Origin: Kiloniella laminariae DSM 19542
Lineage (GTDB): Bacteria; Pseudomonadota; Alphaproteobacteria; Kiloniellales; Kiloniellaceae
Direction: 5' to 3'
Assembly (NCBI RefSeq): GCF_000374005.1
Contig: NZ_KB893168.1
Location: 62,184 to 126,183 of the forward strand
DNA: 64,000 nucleotides
Made by a program: the position numbers and the translations under genes
Part shown: piece by piece, positions 45,071-53,738 of the stretch
How positions within the stretch are numbered: position 1 is the first letter of the stretch
How the letters are laid out: the number at the start of each line of letters is the position of its first letter
The notes under the pieces: model-generated
What the model was told of the DNA's origin: nothing
Seen by the model: the letters and a program-made list of their open reading frames with translations, nothing else
Databases searched by the model: none

Positions 45071-45135
45071 TCCCGACGACCTTCGGCATAAACTCATCGG
45101 GAGTGACTCTGAAACAGGAAGAACTCCCGGTTTTT
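45071..45135 (+). promoter_or_regulatory. Candidate attenuator: competing hairpins upstream of pta
   Basis: Terminator form: CGGGAGT (45098-45104) pairs with ACTCCCG (45123-45129), with a small inner CTG/CAG stem, and is followed by GTTTTTC. Alternative form: TCCCGA (45071-45076) pairs with TCGGGA (45097-45102), which would block the terminator arm. The two cannot form together. They lie between the leader ORF and the pta start at 45194. Confidence 0.5.
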
Positions 45136-45193
45136 CATTTGAAATCGACTTTTCACAGTTCAGGCGGATACGCATAAAAATGAGATTTCATCA

Positions 45194-46111
45194 ATGTTAA
45201 GCCAACATCCCATAGAATGCCCAACCCGTTTGATGAGCACGGCTGCGGCTCACGGCCCTGTAAGAACGGCTATTGTAAATGCGGTGAGCCCCATCGCAAT
45301 GGAAAGTGCCTTTCTCGCAGCACAAGCCCGGCTTATTGAGCCCATATTGATTGGGAATAAAGAAACGGTAAGAACTCTGGCAGCAGGATTTGACTGGGAT
45401 ATCAACCATCTGGAAATTCACCATGCTCCAGATGAACAAACCGCTGCCGTTTCTGCTGTCGAGCTTGCTCGTAACGGGATGGTTGATGCCTTGATGAAAG
45501 GCCAGATTCATACTGATGTATTTATGAAAGCAATCATTGATCGCTCAAAAGGATTACGGCGTGAAGGTCGTCTCTCACACGCCTTTTACATGTCGGTGCC
45601 AGATTCAGACCGGATTGTAGTAATCACTGACGCAGCGATTAATATTGCACCTGATCTGGAAACCAAAAAGTCAATTATTCTCAATGCGGTAAAGATGCTT
45701 CATTCCCTGGGAAACAAACATCCCAAGGTCGCCGTGCTTTCGGCGAGTGAAGAGGAAAATCCACGTATTCCCTCAAGCATGGAAGCTGCTGAACTCACAC
45801 GCTGGGCAAAAGCCTCAATCACACATGCCGATGTTTTTGGCCCCATGGCTCTGGATAATGCGATCTCTCCCGAAGCAGCCCGGATAAAAGGCATAGATAA
45901 TGCCGTGGCCGGACAGGCCGATATCCTTGTGGTCCCCAACATTGAAACAGGCAATGCTCTGTTTAAACAGCTGGTTTACTGCGACAGCGCCTGTGCTGCA
46001 GGTATCGTCCTAGGCGCTTCCGTACCCATCGTCCTCACCAGTCGTGCCGACCCTCCTGCTGCACGTTTGGCCAGCATGGCTATTGCAACCATAGTTGCAC
46101 AAAATGTATAA
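45194..46111 (+). CDS. pta: Phosphate acetyl/butyryltransferase
   Basis: A 305-residue enzyme of the short Pta/Ptb family, which lacks the long regulatory N-terminus of E. coli Pta. It converts acetyl phosphate and CoA to acetyl-CoA in the cytosol. Visible landmarks are MDALMKGQIHTD, SHAFYMSVP, ITDAAINIAPDLETK and the C-terminal VVPNIETGNALFKQL, followed by GASVPIVLTSRAD. In alphaproteobacterial organosulfonate pathways this enzyme recovers the acetyl phosphate made by Xsc, which releases sulfite at the same time. Placement before the sulfite dehydrogenase genes fits that; xsc is not present in the window. A candidate attenuator precedes it. Confidence 0.88.
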   Translation: MLSQHPIECPTRLMSTAAAHGPVRTAIVNAVSPIAMESAFLAAQARLIEPILIGNKETVRTLAAGFDWDINHLEIHHAPDEQTAAVSAVELARNGMVDALMKGQIHTDVFMKAIIDRSKGLRREGRLSHAFYMSVPDSDRIVVITDAAINIAPDLETKKSIILNAVKMLHSLGNKHPKVAVLSASEEENPRIPSSMEAAELTRWAKASITHADVFGPMALDNAISPEAARIKGIDNAVAGQADILVVPNIETGNALFKQLVYCDSACAAGIVLGASVPIVLTSRADPPAARLASMAIATIVAQNV

Positions 46112-46214
46112 ACATCTTGAACAACTGTTTAAGAAATAACGAACTTAACAATCAGTCATAACTCGACCAAAAATAAAAAAAGACAACAGGGTTGCTACAG
46201 GATGGAGATAAAAT

Positions 46215-49169
46215 ATGAGCTTCTTGCCCACGTCCAGACAGGAGCAGGTTGAGACCTCTCCCCACGTATCGGACGAGGTAAAGACGACCACCTGTTATAT
46301 GTGCGCCTGCCGTTGCGGCATCAAAGTGCATTTAAGAGGCGACCAGATCCGTTACATCGAAGGCAATCCGGATCACCCTGTCAATAAAGGGGTGCTTTGT
46401 GCCAAAGGCTCGGCCGGGATTATGCAGCACAACTCCCCTGCCCGGTTGCGCAAGCCTCTGTTGCGCACAGGCGAGCGTGGCTCTGGCGAGTTCAGGGAAA
46501 TAGAATGGGAAGAAGCGCTGGAACTGGCGACGGGCTGGCTTGGCAATATCCGAAAAACGGATCCAGCCAAACTCGCCTTCTTCACCGGACGCGACCAGTC
46601 GCAGAGCCTGACCGGCTGGTGGGCCGCCAAATTCGGCACCCGCAACTTTGCAGCCCATGGTGGGTTTTGTTCTGTAAATATGGCAGCAGCCGGACTTTAT
46701 ACGGCTGGGGGCTCGTTCTGGGAATTTGGCGAGCCTGACTGGGATCTGACGAAATACTTGCTGATGTTCGGTGTTGCCGAAGACCACGATTCCAATCCGA
46801 TCAAAATTGGCCTTGGCAAACTTAAAGGCCGCAAGGGCACCAAGTTTGTTTCTGTAAACCCGGTCCGCACAGGCTATTCAGGTATTGCAGATGAGTGGAT
46901 CGGTATTCGCCCGGGCACTGATGGCCTTCTGGTTTTTGCCCTGATCCATGAGCTGCTCAAGGCAGAAAAGGTCGACTGGCAATATCTGTCGCGCTACACC
47001 AATGCTACCTGGCTGGTGATCCAGGACCAAGGAGCCGCTGACGATGGTCTTTTTGCTCGGGACGTCGATACAAATCCGCTTTGTTATGACGCTCAGAAAA
47101 AATTCCTGACTTCAGCCAACAATCCCGAGGCACAGCCTGCTCTGGTTGGAGAATATATCCTGCCGGATGGACGTAAAGCTGTACCGGCTTTTCAGTTGAT
47201 GGCCGAACGTTATCTTGATCCCAAGTATGCGCCGGATGCAGTTGCCGAACAGATTGGCTATAGCGCTGCAAACATTCGGCGCATTGCTGCTGAAATTGCC
47301 GAAGTGGCCTTCGAGCAGGAAATTATTCTGGATGTTCCCTGGACTGACTGGGCGGGTCGCAAGCAGGACAAGATGATTGGTCGCCCGGTTTCCATGCATG
47401 CCATGCGCGGGATCTCTGCCCACTCCAACGGTTTTCATACCTGTCGCGCCATTCATGTCCTGCAGATGTTGCTTGGCTCGATTGATGTGCCGGGAGGTTT
47501 CCGACATAAGCCCCCTTTCCCGCGCCCCTGCCCCCCCGGACCAAAACCTGCCGGACAGGACTCACTTGCCAATACGCCCCTACCAGGCATGCCGCTGGGC
47601 TTTCCCACAGGCCCGGAAGATCTGCTGGTCGAAAAAGACGGCAGCCCGAAACGGATCGACAAGGCCTACAGTTGGGAGTTTCCTCTCGCCTCTCATGGCC
47701 TGATGCACATGGTAATCCACAACGCCTGGAAGGGAGATCCATACCCGGTGGATACTCTGTTCATGTATATGGCAAACATGAGCTGGAACAGCTCCATGAA
47801 TGTGCCGGGAACGATCAAGTATCTGACGGATAAAAACGAAGATGGCGGGTACAAAATCCCCCGGATTATCTATTCTGACGCCTACCATTCTGAAATGGTG
47901 GCTTATGCAGATCTGGTTCTGCCAGATACCACCTACTTGGAACGCTGGGACTGTATCTCGCTGCTGGACCGTCCGATCTGCAGTGCGCATGGGCCAGCGG
48001 ACTCTATTCGCCAACCTGTGGTCAAGCCGGATCGTGATGTCAGGGCATTTCAGGAAGTCCTGCTTGATCTTGGGGCCCGCCTCGGTCTGCCTGGTATGGT
48101 GAAAGAAGACGGGTCCCCCGCCTATCCCGGTGGCTATGCAGACTATATCACCAACCATGAACGAACCCCGGGTGTCGGGCCGCTTGCAGGGTGGCGTGGC
48201 AAGGACGGCACCAGCCATGGCAAAGGAACTCCAAACCAGGGTCAACTTCAGCGCTATATTGATAACGGGTGTTTCTGGTCGGATGAATTCACGGCAGAAC
48301 AGTCTTATTTCAAATTTGCCAATCGCTCCTATCTCGACCGGGCACAGAGCATGGGCTGGATCCCTTCGGCGGATCGGATCGTGATGCAGATCTATTCAGA
48401 GCCAATGCAGAAATTCCGTCTTGCGGCGCTCGGACATGGGGAGATCCAGCCGCCTGATCACCTGCGCAGCCGGATCGAGGAAAATTTTGATCCCCTGCCT
48501 CTCTGGTATCAGCCGCTTGAAGAAAAAGCTTTTGATGGCGATGACTATCCCCTGCATGCCATCACCCAACGCCCGATGCACATGTACCACAGCTGGGGAT
48601 CCCAGAACGCCTGGTTACGCCAGATCACAGCGCAGAATCGCCTGTTCATAAACAAGAACACTGCAGAGAAACAGGGGATTGCAGACGATGACTGGATCTG
48701 GGTTGTCTCTCCCCATGGCAAGGTCAAAACCCAGGTGCGCCTGATGAGCGGGGTCAATCCCGATACAATCTGGACCTGGAATGCCATTGGAAAACGCAAG
48801 GGAACCTGGGGACTTGATCCGAAAGCACCGGAATCAAACAAAGGTTTCCTGCTCAATCATATCATTTCTGAACTTCTGCCTCCCAGAGCAGATGGCTATC
48901 GCTATTCAAATTCAGATCCCGTCACAGGACAAGCTGCCTGGTATGATTTGAGAGTGCGCATCGAAAAGTGTGATGCAACGGAAGAAACGGTGACAGAGCC
49001 GCTGTTTGATACTCTGCCCCCTATTCCCAATGCGCCGGAACAGCTTGCTGTTCTTCGTTATGGTGAAAATTTCCCACCCGCGAAATCTCTAAACAAAAAA
49101 AGCCCGACAACCGAGCACAAAGAACCAGCTCTGGTATACAAAACAAATGTGAAGGGGGAAGCATCATGA
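46215..49169 (+). CDS. soeA: Membrane sulfite dehydrogenase, molybdopterin subunit (SoeA-like)
   Basis: A 984-residue DMSO-reductase-family enzyme. The N-terminal [4Fe-4S] cysteines are Cys27, Cys30, Cys34 and Cys62 (CYMCACRCG ... GVLCAKG). The Mo region includes HGGFCSVNMAAAG, then FGVAEDHDSNPIK. There is no twin-arginine signal, so it faces the cytoplasm, as known for SoeA and unlike most relatives. It oxidises sulfite to sulfate with AMP-independent transfer to the Fe-S subunit and quinone. GGAG precedes the ATG. It overlaps soeB by four bases (ATGA). Alternatives such as polysulfide or thiosulfate reductase are less likely because these are exported. Confidence 0.88.
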   Translation: MSFLPTSRQEQVETSPHVSDEVKTTTCYMCACRCGIKVHLRGDQIRYIEGNPDHPVNKGVLCAKGSAGIMQHNSPARLRKPLLRTGERGSGEFREIEWEEALELATGWLGNIRKTDPAKLAFFTGRDQSQSLTGWWAAKFGTRNFAAHGGFCSVNMAAAGLYTAGGSFWEFGEPDWDLTKYLLMFGVAEDHDSNPIKIGLGKLKGRKGTKFVSVNPVRTGYSGIADEWIGIRPGTDGLLVFALIHELLKAEKVDWQYLSRYTNATWLVIQDQGAADDGLFARDVDTNPLCYDAQKKFLTSANNPEAQPALVGEYILPDGRKAVPAFQLMAERYLDPKYAPDAVAEQIGYSAANIRRIAAEIAEVAFEQEIILDVPWTDWAGRKQDKMIGRPVSMHAMRGISAHSNGFHTCRAIHVLQMLLGSIDVPGGFRHKPPFPRPCPPGPKPAGQDSLANTPLPGMPLGFPTGPEDLLVEKDGSPKRIDKAYSWEFPLASHGLMHMVIHNAWKGDPYPVDTLFMYMANMSWNSSMNVPGTIKYLTDKNEDGGYKIPRIIYSDAYHSEMVAYADLVLPDTTYLERWDCISLLDRPICSAHGPADSIRQPVVKPDRDVRAFQEVLLDLGARLGLPGMVKEDGSPAYPGGYADYITNHERTPGVGPLAGWRGKDGTSHGKGTPNQGQLQRYIDNGCFWSDEFTAEQSYFKFANRSYLDRAQSMGWIPSADRIVMQIYSEPMQKFRLAALGHGEIQPPDHLRSRIEENFDPLPLWYQPLEEKAFDGDDYPLHAITQRPMHMYHSWGSQNAWLRQITAQNRLFINKNTAEKQGIADDDWIWVVSPHGKVKTQVRLMSGVNPDTIWTWNAIGKRKGTWGLDPKAPESNKGFLLNHIISELLPPRADGYRYSNSDPVTGQAAWYDLRVRIEKCDATEETVTEPLFDTLPPIPNAPEQLAVLRYGENFPPAKSLNKKSPTTEHKEPALVYKTNVKGEAS

Positions 49170-49918
49170 CCTGCCTTCCTGTTGTCAATCCGACAAAAAA
49201 ACTGGGACTGGTTATAGACCTGGATATCTGTGTTGGTTGCCATGCCTGTGCTGTCAATTGCAAGGAGTGGAACACGGGAGGTCATTCAGCACCCCTGACC
49301 GACCTTGATCCCTACGGGGCTGACCCCAATGGTGTCTGGTTTAACCGTATTCACAGTTTTGAAGTTGTGGATGAGGACAATGACAGTAAAACAGTTCACT
49401 TCCCCAAAAGCTGCCTGCATTGTGATGATGCCCCCTGCGTGACTGTTTGCCCGACCGGGGCATCCTATAAACGTGAAGAAGACGGCATTGTTCTGGTTGA
49501 TGCCGACAAATGCATCGGCTGTAAACTCTGTTCCTGGGCCTGCGCCTATGGGGCAAGAGAATATGATGAAGATGTCGGTATCATGAAAAAATGCACTCTC
49601 TGTGTTGACCGGATCTACAACGAGAACCTGCCCGAAGCCTCCAGAGTTCCTGCCTGTGTCTCCACCTGCCCGGTCGGAGCCAGATCTTTTGGGGATTTCA
49701 ATGACCCCAAATCCCATGTCAGCCTGTTGGTCGCGGACCGGGGTGGTTTTGACCTGATGGCCGAGCTTGACTACAAACCTGTGAACAAATATCTGCCTCC
49801 GCGTCCGAAACAGAATGAACACAGTTGTGCCGCCAACAAGCCCAAACAGCTTACCCCGGTCGCAACAGAAAAAGCCGGACTCTTTGCCCGCTGGGCCGAC
49901 AAGGTATTGTCCCTGTGA
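49166..49918 (+). CDS. soeB: Membrane sulfite dehydrogenase, Fe-S subunit (SoeB-like)
   Basis: A 250-residue DmsB/PhsB-type electron-transfer protein with four cysteine groups for four [4Fe-4S] clusters: CVGCHACAVNC, CLHCDDAPCVTVCP, CIGCKLCSWAC and CTLCVDRI with CVSTCP. It passes electrons from the SoeA molybdenum site to the SoeC membrane anchor. AAGGGGGAAGC lies upstream of the start, which overlaps the SoeA stop. The C-terminal tail of about 45 residues is rich in Lys and Pro and has no cysteines. Confidence 0.92.
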   Translation: MTCLPVVNPTKKLGLVIDLDICVGCHACAVNCKEWNTGGHSAPLTDLDPYGADPNGVWFNRIHSFEVVDEDNDSKTVHFPKSCLHCDDAPCVTVCPTGASYKREEDGIVLVDADKCIGCKLCSWACAYGAREYDEDVGIMKKCTLCVDRIYNENLPEASRVPACVSTCPVGARSFGDFNDPKSHVSLLVADRGGFDLMAELDYKPVNKYLPPRPKQNEHSCAANKPKQLTPVATEKAGLFARWADKVLSL

Positions 49919-49957
49919 ACAAAATTAATTCAATACACTCCAAGCAAGAGGCCCTCT

Positions 49958-50911
49958 ATGCATCCGGCTAAGTCCGTTATTCTGTTCACCACGGCTTCCG
50001 GGGCCGGATATGGCATGATCTTCCTGCTGACGTTAGGTCAGTTGCTTGGAATACTTCCATTTAACAGTACCCTGGCTTTCAGCGGCTTCGGTACAGCTTT
50101 TTTCCTGATTATCCTGGGGCTGGCTTCATCAACCTTTCATCTGGGCCGTCCGGAAAGAGCCTGGAGGGCTCTGAGCCAGTGGCGAAGTTCATGGCTGAGC
50201 CGGGAAGGAATTCTGGCCATATCCAGCTTTATTCCTGCAGGCCTTTATGCACTGCTCATTGTGGTTGGACAGGGTAGCTTTGATGGTCTGGTGATATTTT
50301 CAGGTCTGGTAAGCCTGATGCTTTGCACAGCAACCGTTTACTGCACAGCCATGATCTATGCATCCCTGAAGCCGATACCCGCCTGGTATAATCGATTGGT
50401 GCCCACAAGTTATCTGGTGCTTGCTCTCTCTTCCGGAGCCCTGCTCCTGAGCTGTATTTTGCACTTTCAGGGGCTCAGTGACCTGATCACCGATATTACC
50501 ACCATCATCCTGTTGCTGGCATCTCTCGTGACCAAGTTTCTCTACTGGCAACATATCGCCGAACACAGGGGACGGTCCTCTGTCGGGACAGCCACAGGAC
50601 TTGGCAAGCTGGGCAAGGTTCGCCTTCTCGAAGCCGCCCACAGTGAAGCCAACTATCTGATGAAGGAAATGGGTTTCAGGATTGCCCGAAAACACAGTCA
50701 ACGTTTACGCAAGATCACTTTTATCAGTGGATTTGTTCTGCCAGTTTTTCTGATTTCTCTTGTCGGAGTTCTGGCAAGTACAACACTCGCCAATCTCGTG
50801 ATGATACTGGCCATACTGATGGGAACAACAGGTATTCTCACAGAACGCTGGCTATTTTTTGCAGAGGCAAAACACACTGTAAGCCTCTATTACGGAGCAG
50901 AAAAACTTTAA
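49958..50911 (+). CDS. soeC: Membrane sulfite dehydrogenase, anchor subunit (SoeC/DmsC-like)
   Basis: A 317-residue protein with about eight membrane segments, of the DmsC family. It contains STFHLGRPERAWRALSQWRSSWLSRE (in two parts), the characteristic DmsC loop with conserved His and Arg. It anchors SoeAB and exchanges electrons with quinone. AAGAGG lies six bases before the start. A strong terminator follows 40 bases after the stop. Confidence 0.88.
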   Translation: MHPAKSVILFTTASGAGYGMIFLLTLGQLLGILPFNSTLAFSGFGTAFFLIILGLASSTFHLGRPERAWRALSQWRSSWLSREGILAISSFIPAGLYALLIVVGQGSFDGLVIFSGLVSLMLCTATVYCTAMIYASLKPIPAWYNRLVPTSYLVLALSSGALLLSCILHFQGLSDLITDITTIILLLASLVTKFLYWQHIAEHRGRSSVGTATGLGKLGKVRLLEAAHSEANYLMKEMGFRIARKHSQRLRKITFISGFVLPVFLISLVGVLASTTLANLVMILAILMGTTGILTERWLFFAEAKHTVSLYYGAEKL

Positions 50912-50950
50912 AACCATACCTCCTTGATGGATATCTCCTCAAGGAAACTC

Positions 50951-50989
50951 CGCTGAGGCAGAAAGTTACTCTGCCTCAGCGTTTTTTTT
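50951..50989 (+). terminator. Rho-independent terminator after soeC
   Basis: A perfect 12-base stem, CGCTGAGGCAGA/TCTGCCTCAGCG, with a 7-base loop, is followed by eight T. Confidence 0.95.
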
Positions 50990-51009
50990 ATTACATATCC
51001 CTGATGCAA

Positions 51010-52107
51010 TCAGGCAACGTGTTTTACTGTACGGCCTGCACCAGTGCCTTTCATCTGACGTTGCCGGGCCTGCAAGATTTTTTCCTGAGCCATACTGTCC
51101 GCGACATCACTTGTTGCACGACCTTCCCGATCAGCACGGATGAATATGTCCAGCAGGACATCGTGGATACTGGCAACTTTGGAATCAACCAGAGTACGGT
51201 CATAGCGCCCGATAATTTCTCCGGCCACATTGATGATGCCCCCAGCATTGATCACATAATCAGGAGCATAGAGGATTTTCTGCAGGCGCAAGAGATCGCC
51301 ATCCGATGCTGAGGATAACTGGTTGTTCGCAGCACCAGCCACAATCCTGGCCTTGATCCGCGGGATACTTTGTTCATTCATAATAGCCCCGAGAGCACAG
51401 GGCGCGACCACATCAGCATCACAAAACAGGATTTCATCACAGGAAACAGCTGTCGCCCCGAAAGCGGATACAGCCTTTCTTGTGATGTCATCGTTAATAT
51501 CGGCAACTATCAACTTTGCCCCGGCCCTGTGGAGTTCCTCGCAAAGGTGCCATCCGACATGCCCCAGCCCCTGAACGGCCACAACAAGCCCCCTGACATC
51601 TTGTTTTCCCAGACGATGCCTGACAGCAGCTCTAATCCCGTTAAAGGTTCCCCGTGCCGTAAAAGGCGACGGGTCACCACTTGCTGCCTGCCCGGAGTTC
51701 AACCCGCCAACATGATCTGTTTCCTGGGCGACAATTTCCATATCCGATACAGAGATGCCGACATCTTCGGCTGTGATGTATTTTCCAGAAAGTCCCTCGA
51801 CAAAACGACCAAATGAGCGAAATAGCGCTTCTGACTTATCCTTGCCTGCATCCCCTATTATAACAGCCTTGCCGCCACCAAGTTCCAGTCCAGCCATGGC
51901 ATTTTTATAGCTCATTCCCCTTGAAAGCCTCAGGGCATCCCTGAGAGCTTCCTCGTCACTGGCATAGGACCACATACGGCAACCGCCTGCTGCAGGCCCC
52001 AAAGCGGTTGAATGAACCGCGATTATTGCCTTGAGGCCGGAAATGGCATCATGGCAAAAAACAACCTGCTCGTGCCCGGCAAAAGCCTCGTGATTAAATA
52101 CGCTCAT
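51010..52107 (-). CDS. Leucine dehydrogenase-type amino-acid dehydrogenase
   Basis: A 365-residue enzyme of the Glu/Leu/Phe/Val dehydrogenase family. The two catalytic lysines fall at Lys68 (MSYKNA) and Lys80 (ELGGGKAVI), the same numbers as in characterised leucine dehydrogenase. The nucleotide loop is VQGLGHVGWHLC. It oxidatively deaminates branched-chain amino acids to 2-oxo acids with NAD+. It lies beside the valine-degradation operon and is divergent from an Lrp-type regulator. The next step, the branched-chain oxoacid dehydrogenase, is not encoded in the window. Confidence 0.9.
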   Translation of the reverse strand: MSVFNHEAFAGHEQVVFCHDAISGLKAIIAVHSTALGPAAGGCRMWSYASDEEALRDALRLSRGMSYKNAMAGLELGGGKAVIIGDAGKDKSEALFRSFGRFVEGLSGKYITAEDVGISVSDMEIVAQETDHVGGLNSGQAASGDPSPFTARGTFNGIRAAVRHRLGKQDVRGLVVAVQGLGHVGWHLCEELHRAGAKLIVADINDDITRKAVSAFGATAVSCDEILFCDADVVAPCALGAIMNEQSIPRIKARIVAGAANNQLSSASDGDLLRLQKILYAPDYVINAGGIINVAGEIIGRYDRTLVDSKVASIHDVLLDIFIRADREGRATSDVADSMAQEKILQARQRQMKGTGAGRTVKHVA

Positions 52108-52142
52108 CTTACTTTTCCCCGGATGACCGAAACGATCAGTCT

Positions 52143-52370
52143 CTATTGATTATCCGTAGAACAGGCAGACCTTGCAGGAGAAAAACAAACCAAGAGTTTT
52201 ACACTTGAATCATACTGTTCAAGCTGGCTCTTCGTTGATGCCAGAAAGATATTATCATCTGGATCACTCTCTCCTGCCCTGCAGATATCTTGCAGCTGCC
52301 GCTTGTTCTGTTTGTTTACGGCTTCTTTTAATTTTGCCAAAATCTTTCTGGAATGTTCTTTCTTTTCCAT
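52143..52370 (-). CDS. Possible small protein of 75 residues
   Basis: An uncertain call. The frame lies between the Lrp-type gene and the leucine dehydrogenase gene, reading toward the latter, 35 bases before it. GGA lies eight bases before the start. The first half is basic (KKEHSRKILAKLKEAVNKQNKRQ) as two pieces of a likely helix, and the second half is acidic and polar. I recognise no family. It may be just the leader of the dehydrogenase transcript. Confidence 0.35.
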   Translation of the reverse strand: MEKKEHSRKILAKLKEAVNKQNKRQLQDICRAGESDPDDNIFLASTKSQLEQYDSSVKLLVCFSPARSACSTDNQ

Positions 52371-52429
52371 TCAATTTTCCGGTATTTTAGCAATCTGGTT
52401 TCTCTAAAATTCATTATGGCGAAAAAATT

Positions 52430-52915
52430 ATGCCGATTTCACTCGACAATACAGACAGAAAGATCCTGAAGCTGATGCAGCAGGATTCTGGCCTCAGTAA
52501 TGCCGAAATTGCTGAACAGGTAGGGTTATCAACTGCACCCTGCTGGCGCCGGATCAAAAGGCTCGAAGAAAACGGCATTATCAGACAAAAGGTCGCCATT
52601 CTTGATCCAGACAGTCTGGGGCTTGAAATAGTGGTTTTTGCCACGGTCAAGGTAACTGCGCAGGCTCAGCATGGACTTGAGGATTTTGAACGCAGGGTCA
52701 GCCGCTTTGATGAAGTGACTGAATGTTATACCGTCAGCGGGGGCATGGATTACATCCTGCGCATCGTCACAATCGATATGCGCAGCTATGAGCGATTTCT
52801 GCGCGACAATCTGCTGCAAATCCCAAATATTGCTGAAGTACATTCCCGTTTTGCTGTCTCAAAGGTCAAATATACAACAGGCCTGCCTCTGGATCTGGTC
52901 AAGACAAAAGACTGA
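52430..52915 (+). CDS. Lrp/AsnC-family regulator (BkdR-like)
   Basis: A 161-residue regulator. The N-terminal HTH is LSNAEIAEQVGLSTAPCWRRIKRLEENGII, read from two segments, and the C-terminal RAM ligand domain includes CYTVSGGMDYILRIV. It binds amino acids and forms oligomers on DNA. It is divergent from the leucine dehydrogenase gene, so it likely responds to branched-chain amino acids; this is inference from position. Confidence 0.93.
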   Translation: MPISLDNTDRKILKLMQQDSGLSNAEIAEQVGLSTAPCWRRIKRLEENGIIRQKVAILDPDSLGLEIVVFATVKVTAQAQHGLEDFERRVSRFDEVTECYTVSGGMDYILRIVTIDMRSYERFLRDNLLQIPNIAEVHSRFAVSKVKYTTGLPLDLVKTKD

Positions 52916-53103
52916 TAAAGCAGGCTTGTCGGAAAAGGCTTGAAAACCAGCACCCAATCTTCTAGCTTGGCTCAGGTTTTCAGGGACGCCTACCGCCAAA
53001 AGTCGTATCACCCTGCTGAAATGTCGCACTGACGTTCACTATCACCAAAGTATTCTTCTGGATCGCATTGAGCGGGAATGATCCGGGTTAAGGAGAAAAC
53101 TCT

Positions 53104-53688
53104 ATGGTCGATATTATCAAAGATCTCAAACACAAAGCGCGTCATCTTCACCGAAATATCCTTACTTCTACGCCGCAAAGCTTGGCTTTCATCCGAAAAC
53201 AACCTGGTTTAGTCAAGTTATCCAACGCTGAACTGATCGAACAGACCCTGCGGCGTCATTGCTTGTCCCAGCTAGCTATCTTTTTGGGGTTTCAGGGCTG
53301 GGCACATTTGCTCAAAGTCATGCAAGAGCCTGGTAGCCCTCCTGGTGAAAACCAGAGATCAGTAGTAGATTACGGTAAACTTCTCTATCCACCCCGCTGT
53401 GGTGTTTACACCAATATCTGGCATGTTTTCTACGGAGAGGCCCGTCAGGTCCGACAGAAAAATGCGGGATATCTCCTGCCCTACAAAACCCAGTTTCTTG
53501 TATGCGAGGCTGATTATATCCGAACGCTGGGGCTCGATCCGGAAGACCAGAACTGGAATCTGCTGGAGCGTGACTGGATCAATCCAGCAGCACACCCCGC
53601 TCGGAACCATCTGTACAAGACGTTGATCGATCATGCCTTGGCCGGACAAGGCTGGCTGTATCCCGATCAAAGGCAGAACGGTATATAA
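53104..53688 (+). CDS. Hypothetical protein of 194 residues
   Basis: A soluble protein that I cannot name. It has AAGGAG eight bases before the ATG. The N-terminal part KHKARHLHRNIL ... LRRHCLSQLAIFLGFQGWAHLLK resembles the short helical module found at the ends of some glyoxalase-like and ankyrin proteins, where 'GFxxWxxL' recurs. The C-terminal half is rich in Tyr and Trp (TNIWHVFYGEARQ, LLPYKTQFLVCE) with no catalytic motif seen. It has its own hairpin after the stop. Confidence 0.65.
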   Translation: MVDIIKDLKHKARHLHRNILTSTPQSLAFIRKQPGLVKLSNAELIEQTLRRHCLSQLAIFLGFQGWAHLLKVMQEPGSPPGENQRSVVDYGKLLYPPRCGVYTNIWHVFYGEARQVRQKNAGYLLPYKTQFLVCEADYIRTLGLDPEDQNWNLLERDWINPAAHPARNHLYKTLIDHALAGQGWLYPDQRQNGI

Positions 53689-53701
53689 TTGATGGTCAAA
53701 G

Positions 53702-53732
53702 TGAACGGCACTGTAACCAACAGTGCCGTTCA
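53702..53732. terminator. Hairpin between convergent genes
   Basis: A perfect 13-base stem, TGAACGGCACTGT/ACAGTGCCGTTCA, has a 5-base loop but no U-run. It lies between the 194-residue gene and the acyl-CoA ligase gene and probably stops both transcripts or protects their ends. Confidence 0.6.
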
Positions 53733-53738
53733 GTAAAT

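Noticed and set aside
47580-48245. Long open frame (221 codons) on the minus strand inside soeA
   Set aside because: It lies entirely within a strongly supported molybdoenzyme gene, has no ribosome site and no family-like sequence. It is a shadow of the opposite strand.
43241-50911. Calling this locus a taurine-degradation cluster
   Set aside because: Tpa, Xsc and taurine transporters are absent; only the regulator type, pta and soeABC are compatible. Kept as a question, not an annotation.
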